The position numbers and the translations under genes are program-made. A stretch of DNA of 19,918 nucleotides from Hyphomicrobiaceae bacterium (GTDB lineage Bacteria; Pseudomonadota; Alphaproteobacteria; Rhizobiales; Hyphomicrobiaceae). The notes under the pieces were generated by a model. That model was not told the origin of the DNA. It saw nothing but the letters and a program-made list of their open reading frames with translations, and searched no databases. Location of the stretch: contig JAFMSC010000022.1 in the NCBI GenBank assembly GCA_017353825.1, positions 1 to 19,918 of the forward strand, read 5' to 3'. Positions 15,091 to 19,918 of this stretch are shown piece after piece (position 1 is the stretch's first letter; every line of letters begins with the position of its first letter).

Positions 15091-16119
15091 TCAGCTGCCT
15101 TGGAGTTCGTGTGACTCCGGCATGAACATGTCTTTCCACGACGACGGCAGGCGTTTCATGCTGCCGACCTTGTGCATGAAGTCGGCAAACCCCATCGACT
15201 GCTGCGGCGTCGTGGTCCACACGTTGTCGGGATCGGCGATATACCTGACGAGGTCGGCCTGGGTGGCGCCCTTTTCGTTGGTGGTCTTGAGATAGATCTC
15301 CGCCGCGTCACTGGCGTTCTTGTTGATGTACTCCTCGGCTTCCGTGAGGGCAGCGAACACCGCGCCGGTCACCTTCGGATTGGTGTCGCGGAATTGCTTC
15401 GACATGATCATCACGCCGTTGGTGGCCGGCCCGCCAAGCGTCTCGTAGGACTTGAGCACGTTGTGCACGCCGGGCGTCGCCAGTTCGCGATAGTAGTAAG
15501 GCGCGACCGAATAATGAGAGTTGATCTCGGTCACCTTCGAGATTACCGCAGCCGTGGCGTCGGGATGCGGCCTACTGATGGTTAATGGATCGAGCCTGCC
15601 ATATTGATCCTGCCCCCATTCCTTGGCGGCCGCCATCTGCAGGCAGATCGCCTGCGAGGACACCTTGACCGCCGGCACCGCGATCTTGTCCTTGTCGGTG
15701 AAATCCCGGATTGTCTTGACTGACTCCCGGTTGGTCACGAGCATGAAGGGCATCGATTGCACGGCAGACAATGCACGCACCTCGTTGGCAGTGCCCGCGG
15801 TCTTGTCCCACAGCGTGGCGAGGCCTGGCACGCCAGTGACACCGAAATTCATCTGCCCACTCAACAGTGCATCGATCAGCGACTGCGTACCGCCCAGGGT
15901 TCTGTAGGTCGTCTTCAATGAGGCGACGCCCATCTTCTCGGCGTGCTTTTCGATCAGCTTGAGGGTCTCCATCACCATCATCGGCAGATAGGGCAGACCG
16001 TGCTGGCTGACCAGCACGATGTCCAAGACCTCGTCGGCGAAAGCCGAGCGCAGGAGGGACGGCGCCGCCAAGGCGGCGGGCGCTGCGGCCAGCGCTTTGC
16101 AGAATGTGCGCCTGTTCAT
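15091..16119 (-). CDS. ABC transporter substrate-binding protein (NMT1/SsuA/TauA-like)
   Basis: A periplasmic binding protein of 342 residues. The N-terminus has a twin-arginine signal (NRRTFCKAL, residues 2-10) and an Ala-rich core with cleavage near 28 (AFA). The mature part begins LDIVLVSQHGLPYLPM and has the layout of NMT1/SsuA/TauA-like binding proteins: a ligand-loop region FGVTGVPGLATLWDKTAG and the hinge segment DFTDKDKIAVPAVK. The start at 16119 is set by GGAGG (16128-16132, - strand) and the Tat signal; the frame is open further upstream but without family similarity. No permease or ATPase is adjacent. The gene is divergent from the AtuA operon, whose last visible gene encodes a paralogous binding protein, so both probably serve one transporter encoded beyond the right edge. 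Ligand unknown; relatives bind sulfonates, nitriles, phthalate-like acids and pyrimidine precursors. Confidence 0.9.
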   Translation of the reverse strand: MNRRTFCKALAAAPAALAAPSLLRSAFADEVLDIVLVSQHGLPYLPMMVMETLKLIEKHAEKMGVASLKTTYRTLGGTQSLIDALLSGQMNFGVTGVPGLATLWDKTAGTANEVRALSAVQSMPFMLVTNRESVKTIRDFTDKDKIAVPAVKVSSQAICLQMAAAKEWGQDQYGRLDPLTISRPHPDATAAVISKVTEINSHYSVAPYYYRELATPGVHNVLKSYETLGGPATNGVMIMSKQFRDTNPKVTGAVFAALTEAEEYINKNASDAAEIYLKTTNEKGATQADLVRYIADPDNVWTTTPQQSMGFADFMHKVGSMKRLPSSWKDMFMPESHELQGS

Positions 16120-16600
16120 CGCGAAAGCCTCCGTTGGACCTGAGCCGGGCTCTTTATCGCACGAGACCCCGGGCCCGGCGTTTGCTCTGTATTCGTCTCG
16201 ATGGCGCGGAAGACGGCGTGTTCGACCCACCAACCGATCAACGATTGGGAAATGGTGAGCGGTCTTTTTTGCGCTCAGCGCCCGCACGATCTCGCCGTCG
16301 AGCCGGCGGCGGTCGATGCGAGGTGTTGCGCCACGCCCAAAACGTCCTCCCTCAGCCATACTTTCGCGTGAGCCTTGGGTATCGGGAGCATCGTGTCCAA
16401 TAACAAATTGGACGATTTCGATAACCAGGTCCATTGCCTGTTCGGCGGCGCGACCTTGCGTGTCAACTGACCGACGAATTCGTTCATAACCTTGGACTGC
16501 GGTCCCAAGCGATGGCGAATGATCGGGGTCTTGACGCCCTTGAGGCGGGCCGACATGCTCGTCGTAAAGCCATGCATTAGAATGCTCTGAGGAACGCCTG
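16120..16600. other. Divergent promoter region, possibly overlying a decayed gene
   Basis: About 480 bases between the divergent binding-protein and AtuA-like genes, which should hold both promoters. On the - strand two adjacent frames read like protein in succession: from an ATG near 16577, ARLKGVKTPIIRHRLGPQS and NEFVGQLTRK; then, after a one-frame slip near 16445, EQAMDLVIEIVQFVIGHD. I do not recognise it; it could be a decayed gene or chance. Confidence 0.3.
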
Positions 16601-17953
16601 ATGGCCTCGCGGGAGACAATACGCGTCGGTGCCGGCGCCGGTACATCGGACGACCGTATGCTGCCGGCACTGGAGCTCGCCGAGCGCGGTGACATCGACT
16701 ACCTCGTGTTCGAATGCCTGGCCGAGCGCACGGTTTCACGCGAGAACCTGGCGCGCAAACATGACCCAAACCTTGGCTATGCGCCGTCGCTGCACGCGCG
16801 TCTGCGCATGGTGCTGCCGGCATGCATCGAGAAGCGGATCCGCATCGTCAGCAATATGGGCGCGGCCAATCCGCTCGGCGGCGCGCGCGCCGCGCGCAAG
16901 GAGGCCGCGGACCTTGGGCTCGGGGATGTGCCTGTCGCGGTCGTGCTCGGCGACGACGTGACCAGCATCATGAAGCACCAAAGCGGATTGACGCTGCTCG
17001 AGAACGGCGAGCCGCTGGAATCGATCCTGCCGAAGATGATTTCCGCGAACGCCTATCTTGGCGCCGACGTTGTGCGAGAGGCCCTCGGCACCGGCGCGCC
17101 GATCGTACTCTCCGGCCGCGTGGCCGATCCATCGCTGTTCCTCGCGCCGATGCTCCACGAATTCGGCTGGGCCGCCGACGACCTTCCGAAGGTGGCGCAG
17201 GGCACCGCGGCAGGGCACTTGCTCGAGTGTACCGCGTCTGTGACCGGTGGCTGCTTCGGTTGGCCGGGCAAGAAGCACGTGCCCGACCTCGCCCGCAACG
17301 GCTATCCCTTCGCCGAGGTCAAAGCCGACGGCTCGATCGTCATCGGCAAGACGCCCGGCTCGGGTGGCCGGCTCGACGTGATGACCTGCACCGAGCAGTT
17401 GATCTACGAAATCCACGATCCGACTGCCTACATTACGCCCGATTGCGTGCTTGACATCACCGGCATCTCGCTGACCGAGGAGGGTGCCGACCGCGTGCGC
17501 GTGCGCGGTGCCCAAGCGCGGCCGGCCACCCACACCTACAAGGTCAATGTCGGCTATGCCGACGGCTATATCGGCGAGGGCGAAGTCTCCTATGGCGGCA
17601 TCGGCGCGGTGGCGCGGGCCAAGTGGGCGGCCGAGATCGTCAAGGAGCGGCTCAAACTGCAGGGCTTCGTCTACGACGACTTCCGCGTCGATCTGATCGG
17701 CATGTCGAGCCTGCACGACCGGCTCGAGGTCCGGCCGGAACCGTACGAGGTGCGGCTACGCATCGCAGGGCGCACTCATGAGCGCAAAGCTGCGCACGCC
17801 ATCGGCTTCGAGGTGCGCGCTATGCACATGCACGGACCCGGCGGCGCGGGCGGCGCCTGCGAGCCGCGCGTGCGCGACGTGCTGGCAGTGAAATCGGTGC
17901 TGCTGCCGAAGAAGCTGGTCAACGCGCAGGTGGTGGTGGAGGGCTCGCTATGA
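16601..17953 (+). CDS. AtuA-family (DUF1446) protein
   Basis: A 450-residue protein of the AtuA/DUF1446 family, named after an acyclic-terpene (citronellol/geraniol) utilisation gene of Pseudomonas; the biochemical activity of the family is not well defined. Hallmarks are GAGAGTSDDRMLPALELAE near the N-terminus, YLVFECLAERT (34-44), MGAANPLGG (85-93), GRVADPSLFLAPM, HLLECTASVTGGCFGWPGKK and TPGSGGRLDV. The start has TGAGGAA about 8 bases upstream. It is about 100 residues shorter than fused AtuA proteins because the C-terminal domain is a separate gene that overlaps its stop by 4 bases (ATGA). With the aldolase and binding protein downstream it forms one operon. A role in catabolism of an organic acid is inferred; a terpene substrate is not supported by other Atu genes here. 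Confidence 0.9.
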   Translation: MASRETIRVGAGAGTSDDRMLPALELAERGDIDYLVFECLAERTVSRENLARKHDPNLGYAPSLHARLRMVLPACIEKRIRIVSNMGAANPLGGARAARKEAADLGLGDVPVAVVLGDDVTSIMKHQSGLTLLENGEPLESILPKMISANAYLGADVVREALGTGAPIVLSGRVADPSLFLAPMLHEFGWAADDLPKVAQGTAAGHLLECTASVTGGCFGWPGKKHVPDLARNGYPFAEVKADGSIVIGKTPGSGGRLDVMTCTEQLIYEIHDPTAYITPDCVLDITGISLTEEGADRVRVRGAQARPATHTYKVNVGYADGYIGEGEVSYGGIGAVARAKWAAEIVKERLKLQGFVYDDFRVDLIGMSSLHDRLEVRPEPYEVRLRIAGRTHERKAAHAIGFEVRAMHMHGPGGAGGACEPRVRDVLAVKSVLLPKKLVNAQVVVEGSL

Positions 17954-18264
17954 GCGTCCGTGTCTACGATATTGCGCATGCGCGCGCAGGAGACAAAGGG
18001 AACACCTCGAACATTTCTGTCATCTGTTACAACGAACAGCACTGGGACTTTGTCGCCCGCGAGCTGACACCGGAACGCGTGATGGACGCGTTCCAGCACA
18101 TCGCCAAGGGGCCGGTGAAGCGCTATCCCTTGCGCAACCTCAAGGCATTCAATTTCGTCATCGAGAACGCGCTCGGCGGCGGCGTCACGGTGTCACTGGC
18201 GCAAGACATCCACGGCAAGAGCCTTAGCAACGTCATGCTGGCGATCGAATTGCCTGATCCGTGA
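17950..18264 (+). CDS. AtuA-like C-terminal (ferredoxin-fold) domain protein
   Basis: A 104-residue protein starting VRVYDIAHARAGDKGNTSNI, the characteristic opening of the domain fused to the C-terminus of longer AtuA proteins, described as a ferredoxin-fold domain (not an iron-sulfur protein; no Cys cluster is present). Later motifs are YPLRNLKAFNFVIENALGGG and the LAQDIHGKSLSNVMLAIE tail, also typical. ATG overlaps the stop of the AtuA-family gene (ATGA at 17950-17953), implying translational coupling and a 1:1 complex of the two products. The 21-base gap to the aldolase gene keeps it in the same operon. The family is recognised with good confidence; the biochemical role is unknown. Confidence 0.88.
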   Translation: MSVRVYDIAHARAGDKGNTSNISVICYNEQHWDFVARELTPERVMDAFQHIAKGPVKRYPLRNLKAFNFVIENALGGGVTVSLAQDIHGKSLSNVMLAIELPDP

Positions 18265-18274
18265 TCGTTCATCT

Positions 18275-18280
18275 GGGAGG
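18275..18280 (+). promoter_or_regulatory. Ribosome binding site supporting a GTG start
   Basis: GGGAGG lies 5 bases before GTG at 18286. The next in-frame ATG is residue 24, too far inside the first helix of the aldolase, so GTG is the likely start. Confidence 0.7.
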
Positions 18281-18285
18281 TCCGA

Positions 18286-19083
18286 GTGCAGGCTAGAGAC
18301 CTTGTCCGCAACCTCGTCAAGGAAAAACTCGCGCGCAACGAGGTGGTCTCCTCAATGACCATCCGCCTCGCCCGCGGCATCGAGATCGCCCAGCTGGCAA
18401 AGACCGCAGGCTTCGACATGATCTACGTCGACATCGAGCATTCGACCATCACTCTCGATGCGACCGCGCAGATCTGCCTCGCCGCGCTCGGCGTAGGCGT
18501 CACGCCCATGGTGCGCCTGCCCGCCAATTCGCCCGAAAACATCCAGCGGGTGCTCGACGGCGGCGCGCTCGGTATTATCGCGCCGGGCATCGACTCGGCG
18601 GCGGAGGCGCGCGAAGTGGTGAAGGCCGCGAAGTTCCCGCCTCTGGGCGAGCGCGGTGCCGTCGGCGTCCTGCCCCATCTCCAATACCGCTCGTTCTCGG
18701 CTGCCGAGGCCAACGCCGCGCTCAACGACGCCACTATGGTGATCGTGCAAAGCGAATCTGCCGGCGCACTCGACCGAGTCGACGAAATTGCGGCGGTCGA
18801 TGGTGTCGATATGGTGCTCGTCGGCGTCAACGACATGCTCGCCAGTATGGGGCTGGCTGGCCAATACGAGCATCCCAAGGTGCGCGAGGCCTACGCGCGC
18901 ACCATCGAAGCGTGCCGCAAGCAGGGCAAACACGTCGGCGTCGGCGGGCTGTCGACGCGGCCAAAGCTTGCCGCTGCGTTCGTCGCCATGGGGGCGCGGC
19001 TGGTGTCGACCGGCACGGACATCCAGTTTTTGCTCGCCGCCATGACCGAAAGGGCGCAGCAGGTGCACGAGATCAAAGTATGA
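18286..19083 (+). CDS. HpcH/HpaI-family aldolase
   Basis: A 265-residue class II (metal-dependent) aldolase of the HpcH/HpaI/citrate-lyase-beta TIM-barrel family, which cleaves or forms C-C bonds using pyruvate or oxaloacetate-type enolates. Key sites are VDIEHS (48-53) with His52 as candidate base, MVRLP with Arg77 binding the oxo-acid carboxylate, QSESA with Glu157 and GVNDM with Asp183 as metal ligands. Length is normal. The start is GTG (ribosome site above). It follows the AtuA pair by 21 bases and its stop overlaps the next small gene (ATGA), so it is the likely cleavage enzyme of the operon's pathway. Products would include pyruvate if it behaves like HpaI; this is inference from the family. 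Confidence 0.92.
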   Translation: MQARDLVRNLVKEKLARNEVVSSMTIRLARGIEIAQLAKTAGFDMIYVDIEHSTITLDATAQICLAALGVGVTPMVRLPANSPENIQRVLDGGALGIIAPGIDSAAEAREVVKAAKFPPLGERGAVGVLPHLQYRSFSAAEANAALNDATMVIVQSESAGALDRVDEIAAVDGVDMVLVGVNDMLASMGLAGQYEHPKVREAYARTIEACRKQGKHVGVGGLSTRPKLAAAFVAMGARLVSTGTDIQFLLAAMTERAQQVHEIKV

Positions 19084-19322
19084 CCATCCACGGCGTCGAT
19101 CGCTCCGCCCTCATTCGCGGAGCCGGCGAAGCCTCGACTGCCGCACGCCTATTGTTGGCCGCGCGGCACTGTGGCTATTCGCCCAGCCGGCTCTCGACGC
19201 CGGGCGACGCCGTGGTTGCTGCCCTCGCGCTCCTACATGGGGGCGCTGCCATCGTGGCATTTGCCGAGGACGCCCGGAAGATGGGGCCGGCGCCCTCAAT
19301 CGCCTGGTCGGGTGAAGGATGA
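19080..19322 (+). CDS. Small hypothetical protein, translationally coupled
   Basis: An 80-residue frame whose ATG overlaps the aldolase stop by 4 bases (ATGA at 19080-19083). I do not recognise it. It reads MTIHGVDRSALIRGAG, a short helical Ala/Leu-rich part (AARLLLAARHCGY), GDAVVAALALLHGGAAIVAF (about 41-60, hydrophobic but rich in Gly/Ala and not a clear membrane span) and a polar tail. No signal peptide and no Cys pair. Its position between the aldolase and the binding protein suggests a role in the same pathway, for instance a subunit. It could also be the truncated start of a longer lost protein. Confidence 0.5.
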   Translation: MTIHGVDRSALIRGAGEASTAARLLLAARHCGYSPSRLSTPGDAVVAALALLHGGAAIVAFAEDARKMGPAPSIAWSGEG

Positions 19323-19401
19323 ACGAAACAGGGCCGCGCAAGAACCTCGTCGACAATCCGGCGAGGCGCTACCCGTTCTCGAAAAACGTACGGAGGACGC
19401 C

Positions 19402-19918
19402 ATGTGGAGAATGGTGGGAGCCGCTGCATTGTGTTTAGGCGTCGTCACCGCCACGGCCCACGCCGAGGTTAGGGAAGTACACATGTCGAGGCAGTTCGGC
19501 CTGCCTTATCTGCCGATGATCGTCATCGAAGCGCAGCAACTGATCGAGAGGAATGCCAAGGCCGCGGGGCTCGGCGAGGTCAAGACCATATGGACGCAAC
19601 GCGCGGGTCCGGCGGCGGAGCTCGACGCGCTGCTCGCCGGACAAGCCGACTTCATCGGGCCGGGCGTGCCGACGCTCGCCACGATTTTGGATAAGACCAC
19701 TGGCACACCATTGGAGGCGCGCGCGTTGATTGCCATGCAGTCGATGCCCTACGTGCTGGTCACGCGCAATCCGGACGTCAAGACGATCGCGGATTTCACC
19801 GACAAGGATAGAATCGCGCTGCCCGCCGTGAAGCTGACCGGTCATGCCATAGCGCTGGAGATCGAGGCGGCCAAAATCTGGGGCCCGGAACACTACGACA
19901 AGCTTGACTCCATCACCA
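19402..19918 (+). CDS. ABC transporter substrate-binding protein, partial (5' end)
   Basis: The gene starts at ATG 19402 with CGGAGG (19391-19396) 5 bases before it, and remains open to the window end; 172 codons are visible. A Sec signal peptide (WRMVGAAALCLGVVTATAHA, cleaved after residue 21) precedes VREVHMSRQFGLPYLPM. It is a clear paralogue of the binding protein encoded at 15091-16119: both share GLPYLPM, an LDALL/IDALL-GQ block, LAT-L/I-DKT, MQSMP/VQSMP, LVT, KTI-DFTDKD and PAVK. They differ in export route (Sec here, Tat there). It is the last visible gene of the AtuA operon, 79 bases after the small gene; permease and ATPase genes are expected downstream. Ligand unknown. Confidence 0.9.
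   Translation, partial: MWRMVGAAALCLGVVTATAHAEVREVHMSRQFGLPYLPMIVIEAQQLIERNAKAAGLGEVKTIWTQRAGPAAELDALLAGQADFIGPGVPTLATILDKTTGTPLEARALIAMQSMPYVLVTRNPDVKTIADFTDKDRIALPAVKLTGHAIALEIEAAKIWGPEHYDKLDSIT

Noticed and set aside
16265..16281. Six T's beside a GCGC-TCA-GCGC hairpin
   Set aside because: On + the T-run precedes the stem and on - an A-run follows it, so neither strand has the order needed for an intrinsic terminator; the stem is only 4 bp.
16120..16695. Upstream extension of the binding-protein frame on -
   Set aside because: The Tat signal and GGAGG ribosome site fix the start at 16119; the extension also overlaps the start of the AtuA-family gene.

Overview
The window is GC-rich, has strong GGAGG-type ribosome sites, and carries many solute-binding-protein transporters and small-molecule catabolic genes. 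This suits an alphaproteobacterium, probably a soil or rhizosphere member of Hyphomicrobiales or Rhodospirillales; the species cannot be named from sequence alone. I see no rRNA, tRNA, CRISPR array, phage gene or recognisable transposase.

Layout. (1) 154-4557: a complete carbohydrate-type ABC importer operon on + (Tat-exported binding protein, two permeases, MalK/UgpC-type ATPase). (2) 4616-5600: a decayed D-2-hydroxyacid dehydrogenase gene on -. (3) 5971-7650: an exported amidohydrolase standing alone on +, followed by a perfect 12-bp palindrome. (4) 7750-9250: a decay zone holding a frameshifted conserved hypothetical gene on -, an operator-like inverted repeat, and a remnant joining part of a sugar kinase to the C-terminal half of a second D-2-hydroxyacid dehydrogenase. 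An intact class II aldolase (9253-9987) follows. (5) 10066-11879 on -: an acyl-CoA synthetase directly behind a truncated LivF-like ATPase whose Walker A lysine is lost. (6) 12253-15065: a divergent pair, an intact D-2-hydroxyacid dehydrogenase (-) and an acetolactate-synthase-like ThDP enzyme (+), around a short tandem repeat. (7) 15091-19918: an ABC substrate-binding protein on -, divergent from a tight + operon with an AtuA-family protein (DUF1446), its separate C-terminal-domain partner, an HpcH/HpaI aldolase, an unrecognised 80-aa protein and the start of a second, paralogous binding protein that runs off the window.

How they may work together. Region 1 is a self-contained sugar or polyol uptake system. 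Regions 4-5 look like pieces of catabolic operons being lost by deletion and frameshift. Regions 6-7 are the best candidate for an undescribed system: two related periplasmic binding proteins bracket an AtuA/AtuA-C/HpaI-aldolase module, with a ThDP lyase and a 2-hydroxyacid dehydrogenase next door. This suggests import and C-C cleavage of an unidentified organic acid, but the substrate is not visible in the sequence.
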